Positions 16,896 through 26,174 are shown, counted from the stretch's first letter. The stretch is 64,000 bases of DNA from JAAYAY01 sp964563135 (GCA_964563135.1 CAZLWV010000009.1:20413-84412), one strand, 5' to 3'. The notes: generated by a model from the sequence alone, not told the origin. Made by a program: numbers and translations.

Positions 16896-19156
16896 TTGTC
16901 TCTTGTCGAACCAGGATTGGAACGAGTTTTGCCGAAGCGACGACGGAAGAAGAAGTCGGCCCCAGCGGGCGATGCGGCAGCCCAAGGCGCGCCGCAACTA
17001 TCTGAAGCCAGCGAGAAGCCTGTTGACGGAGACGCCAGACCGTCAGATGCCAGGCAGGGGGCCGGTCGCAGACGCCGCAGAAAGAAACCGGCCGCGGAAC
17101 AGAAACAGGCGCCGGGCGCGGTATCCGCGGCGGGCCAGCGCAGGGAGCCTGCGAAAAAAACTCCTTCCAAGGNNNNNNNNNNNNNNNNNNNNNNNNNNNN
17201 NNNNNNNNNNNNNNNNNNNNNNNNNNNNNNNNNNNNNNNNCTCGGGTAAAGAGGCCGGGGCAGATTGTTCCAGAGGTGTCGCAGCCGGCTCCCATCCGCG
17301 GCCGCCGGACCGGTATGGCTGCCGGCGGGAGACCGCGAAAAGGCCGATCGTCCGCCAGCCTGCTGCCCCCCGCAGCCCCGGCCCCAGGCGGCCCCCACAA
17401 GCTGATCTATCCCAGAACCAGTCTGCCCGCCACATCCCAGCGTCCCCCAGCGGGCACAGCGCGCCCCCCGCGAACCGAGCCGGCTGCGGCCAAACCGCAC
17501 TACGCGGCTCCCGAGCTCTCTCGCGATGCGAATCACCAGCCCCAAGAGCAGGCCGAGCGAAGGCCTCCCGCCCCCAAATCGCCGAAACCGCCTGCAGAAG
17601 CCCGGCGCCAGGAAGTCCAGGCCAGGCCGGTCGTCGCCGAACGGGTGCTCGATCGGCAGGAGCCCTCCACGGCAGAGGAGCCGGCAGTTCGCGACCAGAA
17701 GAAACGGCGGCGGCGAAGACGCAAGCCCGCCGAGGACCGGCCCGCCCAGTCGCCACCAGCCATTGAGCCGATCGATCTGGCACAACCGGAAGCGGAGAAG
17801 GTTCCCGAGGCTGCGGAAACGGCGCCCGAACGGAAAATGAAGCGGCGGGAGAAGCGGCCCGAGACACAAGAGACTCTGCCCGAGCGAAGGGAAACGCCGC
17901 CGGAGCGGGTGAAGAGAGACATTCGGCCCTTCGGCGATCTTGTTCTGTCCGACGACATGCTCGAATCGCTGGCCAACGCCGGCTACCAGGAGCCCACTCC
18001 GGTCCAGGCCGGGCTCATCCCCAAGGCGCTCGAGGGGCGCGACCTCATGGGGCAGGCCCGCACCGGTACGGGGAAGACGGCCGCATTTGGCATCCCCTTG
18101 CTCGAGAAATTCGGCAGCAGCCCGAAGCACAGCGGGATTGCCGCCCTGGTCCTTGTGCCCACCCGCGAATTGGCCGTTCAGGTCCGCGACGAGATCATTA
18201 AGCTGGCCGGTCGCCGCAAAGCCTCGACGGTCGCCGTGTATGGAGGCAAACCGATCCGGGGGCAGGTCGAGCACCTTCGCCGCGGCGCGGAGATCGTAGT
18301 CGGCACGCCCGGCCGCGTCATCGATCTGATCGACCGGCGGGCGCTGGATCTGGCAACGATCCAGTGTGTGGTGCTCGACGAGGCCGACCGGATGCTCGAC
18401 ATCGGTTTCCGACCCGATATCGAGAAGATCCTGCGGCGGTGTCCCCAGTCGCGCCAGACGCTGCTGCTGAGCGCAACCATTCCGCCCCCTGTCAAACGCC
18501 TGGCGGAACGCTACATGCACGAGCCCGAGATGCTTGATTTCTCGCCGCTGGACGTGGCCGTGGAGACGATCGAACAATTCTATTTCACGGTCGATCCTCG
18601 GCAGAAATTCGACCTCTTGGCGAAGTTGATCGAACGCGAGGATCCGAAGCAGGCGATCATCTTCTGCCGAACGAAGAAGGGAACCGACCGGGTCGGCACG
18701 CGCCTTGCGAAGAAGATGCCGGGAACGGCGATGATCCACGGCGACCTGCAACAACGCCAGCGCGATCGAGTGATGGCTGATTTTCGCGCCGGCAACGTTC
18801 GCTTCCTTGTGGCAACCGACGTGGTCGGCCGCGGGATCGACGTCTCGGGGATCTCGCACATCATCAACTTCGATATCCCCGAGTTCTGCGACGACTACAT
18901 CCACCGCGTCGGCCGCACCGGGCGGATGGGACGCGAGGGGGTGGCCTACACGTTCGTGTCTCCCGAAGAAGGCAACGAGTTGACCCGGATCGAGATGCGA
19001 ATCAATCGGTTGCTCATACGCGACGAAATACCCGGCTTCCTGGCCATCCCCAAACCCGAGCCGGCTCCGGCAACGGAGGCCCTGCCAGATGCCGAACCTG
19101 AGAAACCGAAATCGGTGTTCGGCAAATGGACACGGCGGATTCGCCGGGCGCTGTAA
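16896..19156 (+). CDS. DEAD-box RNA helicase with long basic N-terminal extension (interrupted by assembly gap)
   Basis: An ATP-dependent RNA helicase of the RhlE/DeaD type. Motifs run in order from about 17990 to 18930: Q motif (GYQEPTPVQ), Walker A ARTGTGKT, PTREL, TPGR, DEAD within VLDEADRMLD, SAT, IIFCRTKKG, ATDVVGRGIDV and HRVGRTGRMG. Upstream lies a long Pro/Ala/Arg/Lys-rich extension with Lys-Arg blocks (16926-16950, 17698-17730), probably an unstructured RNA-binding tail. A 68-N gap at 17173-17240 splits it: the frame before the gap and the frame after it join only if the true gap is a multiple of three, so 68 is not the true length. The first visible start is TTG 16896; the real start is uncertain. 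Confidence 0.88.
17173..17240. other. Assembly gap, 68 N
   Basis: The run lies inside the basic N-terminal region of the DEAD-box helicase gene. The flanking frames agree only if the missing length is divisible by three, so the stated 68 is an estimate. A repetitive Lys/Arg/Pro-coding stretch is a plausible cause. Confidence 0.99.
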
Positions 19157-19227
19157 AAACTTTGGTCTTTGGGCGGTGAACCACGAAGGATCGTCTGGCG
19201 TCTGTCCTGCCCTGCGGATTCTCTCCG

Positions 19228-19944
19228 ATGAATTCCACCTCGTCGTGCTGCGGACTCTTCATCACCGGTACCGACACGGGGGTCGGTAAGACGTATGTGA
19301 CGGCCCTGATTGCCAAGGCACTTCATGAAGCCGGCCGTCGCGTCGGAGTCTACAAGCCGGCAGCGAGCGGCTGCCGCCGGCAAGAAGGGCAGCTGGTGGC
19401 CGACGACGCGCTGGCGATCTGGGAGGCGGCCGGACGACCCGCTTCGCTCGACAAGGTGTGCCCCCAGGTCTTCGCCGCCCCCCTGGCTCCCCATCTGGCG
19501 GCACGGGCGGAAGGCCGGGAGCTGGATGCGGATGGGCTGCGACGGGGAATCGATTTCTGGCTCCAGAGGTCCGACATCGTGCTCGTGGAAGGAGCCGGCG
19601 GATTGATGTCGCCTATGAGCGACGACGAGTATGTGGCCGACCTGACCTGCGATTTCGGCTTCCCCCTTGTGGTCGTGGCGGCTAATCGCCTGGGAACGAT
19701 CAATCACACCCTGCAGACGCTCGTCACGGCCGCCAGCTTTCGCGACGGCCTCGACGTGGCGGGAATCGTGCTCAACGAGCCCGCGGCACCGACCAACGAC
19801 GCGAGTCTCAGCAGCAATCGCCGGGAGATCGCGGCCCGGGCGGTCGCACCGGTCCTGGCGGAGGTTCGCTGGCAGCAGGATCAGTTCCGTGATCCAGTGG
19901 ACTGGTACGGCCTGGCGGGGAAGTCTCGCCGTTCTCAGGGCTGA
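19228..19944 (+). CDS. bioD: Dethiobiotin synthetase
   Basis: This 238-residue enzyme makes dethiobiotin from 7,8-diaminopelargonate, CO2 and ATP, the penultimate step of biotin synthesis. The P-loop TGTDTGVGKT (13-22) is diagnostic of BioD. KPAASG and VEGAGGLMSPMSD match the substrate and ATP-binding loops, and NRLGTINHTLQT and IVLNE match the C-terminal half. The start ATG at 19228 gives the usual short lead before the P-loop. The gene follows the helicase by 71 bases and is not next to other biotin genes; bioF lies about 24 kb away on the opposite strand. Confidence 0.95.
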   Translation: MNSTSSCCGLFITGTDTGVGKTYVTALIAKALHEAGRRVGVYKPAASGCRRQEGQLVADDALAIWEAAGRPASLDKVCPQVFAAPLAPHLAARAEGRELDADGLRRGIDFWLQRSDIVLVEGAGGLMSPMSDDEYVADLTCDFGFPLVVVAANRLGTINHTLQTLVTAASFRDGLDVAGIVLNEPAAPTNDASLSSNRREIAARAVAPVLAEVRWQQDQFRDPVDWYGLAGKSRRSQG

Positions 19945-19970
19945 TCGCCGGATCTCGGCCCCGTTGGCGG

Positions 19971-20099
19971 TTAGCGCGGGTCGGCCTGCGGCGGCTTCTC
20001 CTCCTGCGCCGGACCGGGATACCAGAGGTCGCTCTCGATGACATGCTCGCGCCAGGCCGCCAGTACCCGCAGAAGACTGAAGCCGATGAGCACCGTCAT
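19971..20099 (-). CDS. Small hydrophobic ORF overlapping the truncated ADP-ribosylglycohydrolase
   Basis: A 42-residue frame opens at ATG 20099, which overlaps the stop of the upstream gene as ATGA. It reads as a membrane helix (MTVLIGFSLLRVLAAWREHV) followed by an acidic/Pro tail ending EEKPPQADPR. Just upstream in the same frame the sequence still looks protein-like (WTFQFWFDLG), so this may be the 3' remnant of a larger membrane-protein gene joined to the ADP-ribosylglycohydrolase by a deletion or misassembly rather than a free small gene. The composition is convincing as protein; the gene status is uncertain. Confidence 0.45.
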   Translation of the reverse strand: MTVLIGFSLLRVLAAWREHVIESDLWYPGPAQEEKPPQADPR

Positions 20100-20671
20100 G
20101 CCCAGATCGAACCAGAATTGAAAGGTCCACCGCGCAGGGCCAGGGCAACCGCGATCGCGATGAGCCGGGCACCGTCGATTCCAAGGGGATGCACATGGGT
20201 GGGCCGGGCCGATCGCTCGGCTTCAGCGGCCACACGATCGAGATCGTCGCAAAACAGCAGCCCGACCGGCGCAACCCGCATCGCGGCCCCATTGCCGAAA
20301 GATCCCCCGGGAAAGAGCGATTCGGCCAGGGCACGCCAGTCGTCGCCGGCAGCCATGGCCTCGATCACGCGACGGGCTCCCCGGCCATAGCCCCGCCGCG
20401 GATCGTAATTGGCGGCGAAGGCTGCGCACAGCTCCTGTTCGCGAATCTCGCCGCACTGAACGAGACACTCGGCCACGCCGATCTCCACCTGCGTGTCGTC
20501 GGTGTAGAACAGTGTCTTCCCTGACGGATTCTTGATCAATTCCTCGACCGGGCTCAAGGAACGGATCAGATCACCCGAAAGCCCTTCGACCGGCGCTCCG
20601 AGAGCGTCGCCTATCGCCAGGCCGAACATGCATCCGGCGAATTGCTTTGCCGTGGGTGTCATCGACGTCAT
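20096..20671 (-). pseudogene. ADP-ribosylglycohydrolase family protein, C-terminally truncated
   Basis: This 191-residue frame matches the N-terminal two-thirds of ADP-ribosylglycohydrolases (DraG/ARH type), which remove ADP-ribose from proteins or small molecules using two Mg ions. It shows GLAIGDALGAPVEG at about 17-30, the metal motif TDDTQ at about 57-61, GNGAAMR at about 126-132 and HPLGIDGA. The family normally runs to about 260-350 residues and ends in a GGDTDT-type motif that supplies the remaining metal ligands; that part is absent here. The frame stops within a stretch that, in another frame, reads as the end of a membrane protein. A deletion, frameshift or misjoin near 20115-20130 is likely, and the visible product would probably be inactive. 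Confidence 0.7.
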
Positions 20672-20879
20672 GCCCTGGACACAGACCTCAGGATTCCCCT
20701 ACGACCACGATCCTAGTGGAATATGGCGAAAGCGCCAATCAACCGGCGCCCGTCACGGTCGAGGCAACGGGCCTGGCCTGCAGATCCACTGTTCCCGTCG
20801 CCGGAGACTCCCGCTTGGGATAGAATAGCGCTTGCGATCGTCCCAACTCCACAAAAAGCACAATCCCCCGGAGTCCAAC

Positions 20880-22739
20880 GTGACTTCTGCCCCGGCCGAT
20901 ATGGATGCGATGGTGGCCCTCTATCGTCAACGAGCCGACGGTTTCGGCCGGGAGATGCACCGGCTGGCAAAACGGGCCAATCGGATCTCGCATGCTCGGG
21001 TGGCCACGTTCCTGGCGGCGGCGGTGTGCTTTCTCGCCGGGGGACTGGCGGGATCGGGCAGGGCCGGCTGGGTCGCAGCCGGCGCCGCAATTTCGGCGGT
21101 GTTTCTGGGGTTCGTGAGATGGTATGGCAGGACCCTGGCCGAATCGGAGCGATTCGGACAACTCTGCCAGATTAATCACCAGGCCATTGCGAGGGTGCGC
21201 AGAGCCTGGGGCGATATGCCGGCGGCGTCTGCCGCCAGACCCGGCGACCAGGAGGCCCTGGCTGGCGATCTGGATCTGTTCGGCGAGGCCTCACTGTTTC
21301 ACCTCGTCTCGATGGCCAACACGCCGATTGGAATTGCAGTCCTCAGCGACTGGTTCCTGCATCCGGCCGATCCGGCAACGGCGGCCGAGCGGCAGAAGGC
21401 GGTGGCGGAGCTGGCACCGGCCCTGGAGATGCGGCAGGAACTTCGGCGGCGGGGCCTGAAAGTGGCCGATCGCAGGATGGACCCAGGGCGTTTCCTGCAA
21501 TGGGCCCAGGCGGAACCCTGGCTCGCCGGGCGGCACTGGCTGAAATGGGCGTCGTGGTGTCTGCCGCTGGCGATCCTGGCATCCGCCGTGCTCGGTGCGT
21601 TGGGACTGGTACCCGGATCGGTCTGGCTGGTTCCGCTGGCGTTCAACGTGGCTCTCGGAAGCCTCTTCTGCCGCCAGGCGCACGAGATCTTCGCCTCCAT
21701 CTCCAGCCGGCACGGCGAAATCGGCCAGTACGCCGATCTGTTCCACTGGGTCGACACAATGCCGGTCACCTCCGGGCTCCTCCGGCAGCTTCAGCAACAA
21801 ACGTCCGCCAACTGCCTGGAGGCCGGTCGCCAGATCCAATGGCTGGGACGGATCATGGAACTGGCCAACCTGCGATTCTCGTCCATGGCCTACCTCCTCA
21901 TCCAGTCGGTGGCGTCGTGGGATTTTCACGTCCTCGCGCTCCTGGAGCGGTGGCAACGGCACAACGGGACCCACGTCCGCCGATGGTTCGAAGCCTTGGG
22001 CCAGTGGGAAGCCCTGGCCTCGCTGGCAAACCTGGCTCACGACCATCCGGCATGGGTTTTTCCTGTGATCGAACAGCAGGCGGCTGATGGGCAGACCCTG
22101 CACGCCCGTCAGCTCGGGCATCCGTTGATCCCCGATGATCGCCGGGTGGCCAACGACGTGTCGATCGGCCCGCCGGGCACGTTCCTGATGGTCACGGGAT
22201 CGAACATGTCGGGCAAGAGCACTCTGCTGCGTTCCATCGGCGCCAACGTGGTGCTGGCCCAGGCGGGAGGCCCGGTGTGTGCGGAGCAACTGGTGATGCC
22301 GCCCATCCTGCTTGCCACGAGCATGCGGATCCACGACTCCCTGGTGAGCGGGGTCTCTTTCTATATGGCGGAACTCAGGCGGCTCAAGCAGATCGTCGAC
22401 GCGGCGAAGGAACAGCAGGCGGGTTCGCGGCGTGCCTTTCTCTACCTGCTGGACGAGATCTTGCAGGGGACGAACACGGCAGAGCGTCAGATTGCCGTTC
22501 GCCGCGTGCTGGCGCACCTGATCGATGAAGGTGCGATCGGGGCCGTCTCGACGCACGATCTCCAGTTGGCAGCCGATCCTGCTCTGGCAAAGGCCAGCCG
22601 GGCGGTTCATTTCCGCGAGACGATCCACAACGAGGCGGGGCGGCAGGAGATGACCTTCGACTACAAGCTTCGCGAGGGCCTGGCGACGACGTCCAACGCA
22701 TTGAAGCTGCTGGAGATGGTGGGATTGGGCGAGGGGTGA
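20880..22739 (+). CDS. Membrane-associated MutS-like ATPase
   Basis: The 619-residue product starts at GTG 20880 behind CGGAG (20869-20873). It is a MutS-family ATPase without the mismatch-recognition domains. The C-terminal ATPase is intact: Walker A TGSNMSGKST (439-448), the MutS-specific segment DSLVSGVSFYMAELRRL, Walker B LLDEILQGTN (Asp525-Glu526) and STHDLQLA. The N-terminal half has two hydrophobic hairpins (about 45-80 and 222-265, for example VATFLAAAVCFLAGGLAG and LPLAILASAVLGALGLV), so it is predicted to be an integral membrane protein with a helical lever/clamp-like middle (about 130-215 and 265-380). Similar membrane MutS-like proteins exist in Bacteroidetes and planctomycetes without an assigned role. 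Classical mismatch repair is unlikely. Confidence 0.88.
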   Translation: MTSAPADMDAMVALYRQRADGFGREMHRLAKRANRISHARVATFLAAAVCFLAGGLAGSGRAGWVAAGAAISAVFLGFVRWYGRTLAESERFGQLCQINHQAIARVRRAWGDMPAASAARPGDQEALAGDLDLFGEASLFHLVSMANTPIGIAVLSDWFLHPADPATAAERQKAVAELAPALEMRQELRRRGLKVADRRMDPGRFLQWAQAEPWLAGRHWLKWASWCLPLAILASAVLGALGLVPGSVWLVPLAFNVALGSLFCRQAHEIFASISSRHGEIGQYADLFHWVDTMPVTSGLLRQLQQQTSANCLEAGRQIQWLGRIMELANLRFSSMAYLLIQSVASWDFHVLALLERWQRHNGTHVRRWFEALGQWEALASLANLAHDHPAWVFPVIEQQAADGQTLHARQLGHPLIPDDRRVANDVSIGPPGTFLMVTGSNMSGKSTLLRSIGANVVLAQAGGPVCAEQLVMPPILLATSMRIHDSLVSGVSFYMAELRRLKQIVDAAKEQQAGSRRAFLYLLDEILQGTNTAERQIAVRRVLAHLIDEGAIGAVSTHDLQLAADPALAKASRAVHFRETIHNEAGRQEMTFDYKLREGLATTSNALKLLEMVGLGEG

Positions 22740-22780
22740 TGGAGGGAACGATGAATTCCGATACAGCCCCGAGGGTCCAG

Positions 22781-23230
22781 TTATTCCTTCTTGACCGATT
22801 CGCCCTCACGGATGAAGAAGAAGCGATCGACATAGACGGCGTCGACCTCACCGGGCCGTTGGGGCGGGGCCACCCAGAGATAGCAGTCGGCCGTTAGTGG
22901 GTGAACCCCCAGGTCGATGGTGCGGTACTCTTTTCCGGCAGCTTCGGCCATCTCAAGCTGCCGCTGGGCCAGTCCCCTCTTGGCTTTGGCGTCGTAGACG
23001 CCCACGGCCATGGCCGGGCCTTGTTGGGCCTTGCCTTCGGCCCGCACCTCGGCAAAACATCGCCAGTTTGCGCCGTCAGCCAACTCATGAGGCACGGAGA
23101 ACTGCACGGCCCATTGAGGATGGTTGCCGGGCATGCGGGCGGCCATGCCATCGGAGGCGGATGCGTCGTCCACGGTACTCACCCAGTCGCCGTACGAGGC
23201 CAGCCGGAACTCGTTGTCTTGGACATCCAT
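22781..23230 (-). pseudogene. C-terminal part of the DUF4838 protein, displaced by a frameshift
   Basis: This 149-residue frame continues the DUF4838 gene in a different frame. Its protein-like character extends upstream of its first ATG (CRDLAENQWMDVQDNEF), and the upstream frame reads sensibly until about 23260-23270, a C-rich run. The switch therefore probably reflects a single-base indel there, either a sequencing error or a real mutation. The content is a beta-rich, sugar-binding-like module (YRTIDLGVHPLTADCYLWV, VDAVYVDRFFFIREG), of the kind that often closes DUF4838 proteins. On its own it is unlikely to be a gene. Confidence 0.7.
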
Positions 23231-25095
23231 CCATTGATTCTCGGCGAGGTCGCGGCAGGGGCTGGGGGCGGTCCGGGTCGGCGGAATTTGCGCCGTAGGG
23301 CTTCACCATACGCCGCGAAGGGCTGGCCCTCTCGAAAACTGCCCACCTTGTGTTCCGCTGCCAGACGCAGAAACTCCTCGCAGGCGGCCACCGGGTCGGA
23401 GGGGCCGAGAAACTCTTTCCCTTCCCGAGCGGCCTGCCGCCTGAGAAGCTGGCAGCGCTGCAGCCACACGTGATCCAGCGGCAAACGCTCTCGCCGCACG
23501 CGGGTGGCGAGCACCGGGTCGGCGCTGACGGATTCCAGAGCCTCGGCGAAATGCCGTGTCGCCTCGTTGAGTGTATCGAGCGAGAGCCACTCGGAAGTAT
23601 CGGGCATGAAGCAGCGAAGGCAGACGCCGGATTCCTCGGCTGCATCGTGGAGCGTCTCGAGATAGGCCGCCAGGTGCGGTGCAGCCGGGCCGTAGTAGCC
23701 CGTGAGAAACTCTTCGACCAGGGCATTGGCGTCAAGCTCGTGATCCCACATCAGGTGCGAAAGTACCCACGCCCGCATGCGTACGAAGTCACCAATGCCG
23801 GATTGGGCATCGCCCTGTTCAAAGAGGCCGATCGTGTTGTGATCCACGAAGTAGCGGATGTTCGGCCCCAGCACCCTCAGGTTCGGATGGGGGACGATGT
23901 AGTGGGCGAAATTCGTCACGTAATCCCACACGTAGAGCTGGTCGGCAACCTTCGACCAGCCTTCCATGTCGCTGCGGAACGCCTCGTTCTGCTGGCCCGC
24001 AGCCAGCGGCTGGATGAAGGAACACTCGATTGAGCACAACCGGATGACCACGTTGTGCCGCGGGCGGACATGGAGAGGCGGCACAACGTGGTCATCCAGT
24101 TGTNNNNNNNNNNGGGTGTACTGGTAGGCAAGCGTCATCACCTTGACGTGGGGAAATTCCTTCTCAATCTCCTCGGCCACCGCGTTGACGAAATGGAGCA
24201 GTGGCCCGGAGGGGGAGCCCTCTTTCTCCTCGATGGCCAAACACTCCCCACACTGGCAACGTCCATGCCAATCGTTCTGGCTGATGTCGATGACGCCCGG
24301 ATTCTTCGCATCCCGCAACCACCGCAGGGCCTGCTGGACAAGTTCCGCCCGCATGGCGTCGTTGGTCAGGCAGAGCTGGGTCTGGCCGTCCCGACGCTGG
24401 CCGTCGATCTGACTGTACCACTCCGGATGCTCGCGGAAGTACTTCTCCGGCGGAAGGAGGCGGAAAAAGGTGTGGCACCAGCCGATCACCGGATAGTGGC
24501 CGCCGTACTCATCGGGAACTTGGGGAAAATGACCGTTGCATTTCGAACGGGCGGCAAAAACACCGTCGAAGGCGTCGCGGTAGAAGGCCTCGCGGAACTG
24601 CAGTCTGGGCGTGTGGCGGAAATCAATCTCCGCGATCCGCAGAGTGGGCCTTTTGGGGAGGAACCTCTCGGACGGCGTCCACCAGCGGACACCGACCACA
24701 TCCTCGAGGAAGGTGAAAACGGCGTAAAGCGAGCCGCGCGGGGCATTGCCCAGAAGAACGAGGCTGTCGCCGGCCGTCCGGATCAGAATCCCGTCGTGGC
24801 CAAGATCGGCGGGGTTCAAGCCGCCCGCCAGTTCGAGGGCCTTTTCGCAGGGCCCGACCAGAATCTGCTTGGCGTACGATTGGGACTCCCCCAGGCGAAC
24901 GATGGGCAGCCTGGCACCGGTTACCTGCTCGAGGTGCTCCTGCAACTCCCGCCCGGCCGTCTGGTCGACGACCGACGCGGAGTCGGACAGAACAATCACG
25001 TAGTCGGAGCGACCGTCGTTGGTGAGCGAGAGCTCACCCGCGCCCGACAGGGAAACCGTCAATAGAGTCAGCAGGATTGCGGGCATCACCTTCAT
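23179..25095 (-). CDS. Secreted DUF4838 domain protein (alpha-glucuronidase-like fold), gapped and frameshifted
   Basis: The start at ATG 25095 follows AGAGGAG and opens a signal peptide (MKVMPAILLTLLTVSLSGAG). The N-terminal region (AGRELQEHLEQVTGARLPIV, about 43-62) is the GH67 N-terminal-like module that precedes DUF4838. The DUF4838 core contains the Cys cluster CQCGECLAIEEKEG and VVIRLCSIECSF. Members sit in polysaccharide-use regions of planctomycetes and Bacteroidetes, and the enzymatic role is unproven. Two defects are present: a 10-N gap at 24104-24113 flanked by an inverted repeat, and a frameshift near 23260 that moves the true C-terminus into the frame ending at 22781. The intact protein would be about 770 residues. 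Confidence 0.85.
   Translation of the reverse strand: MKVMPAILLTLLTVSLSGAGELSLTNDGRSDYVIVLSDSASVVDQTAGRELQEHLEQVTGARLPIVRLGESQSYAKQILVGPCEKALELAGGLNPADLGHDGILIRTAGDSLVLLGNAPRGSLYAVFTFLEDVVGVRWWTPSERFLPKRPTLRIAEIDFRHTPRLQFREAFYRDAFDGVFAARSKCNGHFPQVPDEYGGHYPVIGWCHTFFRLLPPEKYFREHPEWYSQIDGQRRDGQTQLCLTNDAMRAELVQQALRWLRDAKNPGVIDISQNDWHGRCQCGECLAIEEKEGSPSGPLLHFVNAVAEEIEKEFPHVKVMTLAYQYTXXXXQLDDHVVPPLHVRPRHNVVIRLCSIECSFIQPLAAGQQNEAFRSDMEGWSKVADQLYVWDYVTNFAHYIVPHPNLRVLGPNIRYFVDHNTIGLFEQGDAQSGIGDFVRMRAWVLSHLMWDHELDANALVEEFLTGYYGPAAPHLAAYLETLHDAAEESGVCLRCFMPDTSEWLSLDTLNEATRHFAEALESVSADPVLATRVRRERLPLDHVWLQRCQLLRRQAAREGKEFLGPSDPVAACEEFLRLAAEHKVGSFREGQPFAAYGEALRRKFRRPGPPPAPAATSPRINGWMSKTTSSGWPRTATG
24036..24103. 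repeat. 26-base inverted repeat abutting an N-gap (probable assembly artefact)
   Basis: Arms 24036-24061 and 24078-24103 are reverse complements with one mismatch and a 16-base loop. The second arm ends exactly at the N-run. The first arm encodes the conserved HNVVIRL of DUF4838; the second encodes QLDDHVV, which does not fit the family. The right arm is therefore probably a false reverse-complement extension of a contig end. Confidence 0.8.
24104..24113. other. Assembly gap, 10 N
   Basis: This is a fixed-length placeholder inside the DUF4838 gene. The flanking protein (AYQYT before, PPLHVRPRHNVV after) suggests that only a few codons are missing once the spurious inverted arm is removed. 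Confidence 0.99.
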
Positions 25096-25178
25096 GGGTG
25101 GGGCTCCTCTTGGTGTTCGGCAGCGCGTTCCGACACAGGGTGGGGTATCACTGAAAAGACAGACTCTTTCTTCGGCCC

Positions 25179-26174
25179 CTAACGATACCGGGATCTCGGT
25201 TCTCCTTCCCACATGTCCGGGTTGCGACCGAGGGCCTGTTTCACGGGCATGCTGGCTTCCTGGAGGGCGGACAGGGACGCCTGGTCGAGTTCGAGGTCGG
25301 CAGCCAGTGCATTGGACTGAGCCTGCTGAGTATTGCGGATGCCCACGAGCACGCTGGAGACTCCCGGCTGGGCCAGCAGCCAGGCCACGGCCACGTCGGT
25401 CGGCGAGCGGCCAACTTGCTGGCTGATTTCGCGCAGGCGGTCGATGGCTGCAAAGGTCTGCGGTTCGCAACCGGGCTCGCCGTGCCGCGTCAGGCGGCGG
25501 CGCGAGGAAAAATGGCGCGACCGGGCTCGCCCCTCAGGCACGTCATCGGCCGTGCGGAACTTGCCGGTCAGAAGTCCATGCTGAAGCGGACTGTAGCAGA
25601 GCACGCCAATTCCGCGCTCAATACACTGGGGAAGGACCTCCAGCTCAATGGCTCGCATCAGCAGGTTGTAGGGAAGCTGGTTGCTGACAGGAAGTCCGAT
25701 CTTGAGGAGTTCCTCCATGTCGCGGGGACCAAAATTGCTCACAGCGAGGTAGCGGATCTTGCCGGCATCGCGGAGTGACTCGAGGGCTCGCCAGGTCTCT
25801 TCCCACGGTACCTCGCGGCTGGGCCAGTGGATCTGGTAGAGATCGATCCGGTCGGTCTGGAGCCGCTTGAGGCTCCGGTCGCAGGCAGCCACAACGTCAG
25901 CGAAGGCGGCGTGTTCCACGCCGAACTTCGAGGCAATCACGACCCGGCCCCACAGGCCATGGAAGGCCTTGCCAAGCATCTCTTCCGACCTTCCGTTGCC
26001 GTAGAGCTCGGCGGTGTCGAAGAAGTTGATGCCGCAGTCAAGGGCCGCGCGGATTCCCGCGATTCCTGCCGATTCATCCTGAGGGCCCCAAGTCATGTCG
26101 CCAGCTAGAGCCCAACAGCCCATGGCCACGCGGGAGATCTCAAGGTCGGTGCGAGGGAGGGTGGTGTATTGCAT
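25179..26174 (-). CDS. Aldo/keto reductase
   Basis: This 331-residue NADPH-dependent oxidoreductase of the AKR superfamily starts at ATG 26174 (MQYTTLPRTDLEISRVAMGC). The catalytic tetrad is complete: Asp53 and Tyr58 in FFDTAELYGNG, Lys83 in VIASKFG and His116 in DLYQIHW. The C-terminal cofactor region (PGVSSVLVGIRNTQQAQSN) is present. The closest general type is the YhdN/YccK-like group that reduces aldehydes or sugar-derived carbonyls; the substrate cannot be read from sequence. It lies upstream of the DUF4838 gene on the same strand with 83 bases between, so co-transcription and a role in sugar processing are possible. Confidence 0.93.
   Translation of the reverse strand: MQYTTLPRTDLEISRVAMGCWALAGDMTWGPQDESAGIAGIRAALDCGINFFDTAELYGNGRSEEMLGKAFHGLWGRVVIASKFGVEHAAFADVVAACDRSLKRLQTDRIDLYQIHWPSREVPWEETWRALESLRDAGKIRYLAVSNFGPRDMEELLKIGLPVSNQLPYNLLMRAIELEVLPQCIERGIGVLCYSPLQHGLLTGKFRTADDVPEGRARSRHFSSRRRLTRHGEPGCEPQTFAAIDRLREISQQVGRSPTDVAVAWLLAQPGVSSVLVGIRNTQQAQSNALAADLELDQASLSALQEASMPVKQALGRNPDMWEGEPRSRYR

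Noticed and set aside
16790..18904. Long open frame on the minus strand opposite the DEAD-box helicase
   Set aside because: The plus strand carries every helicase motif in order; the minus frame is an antisense shadow caused by high GC.
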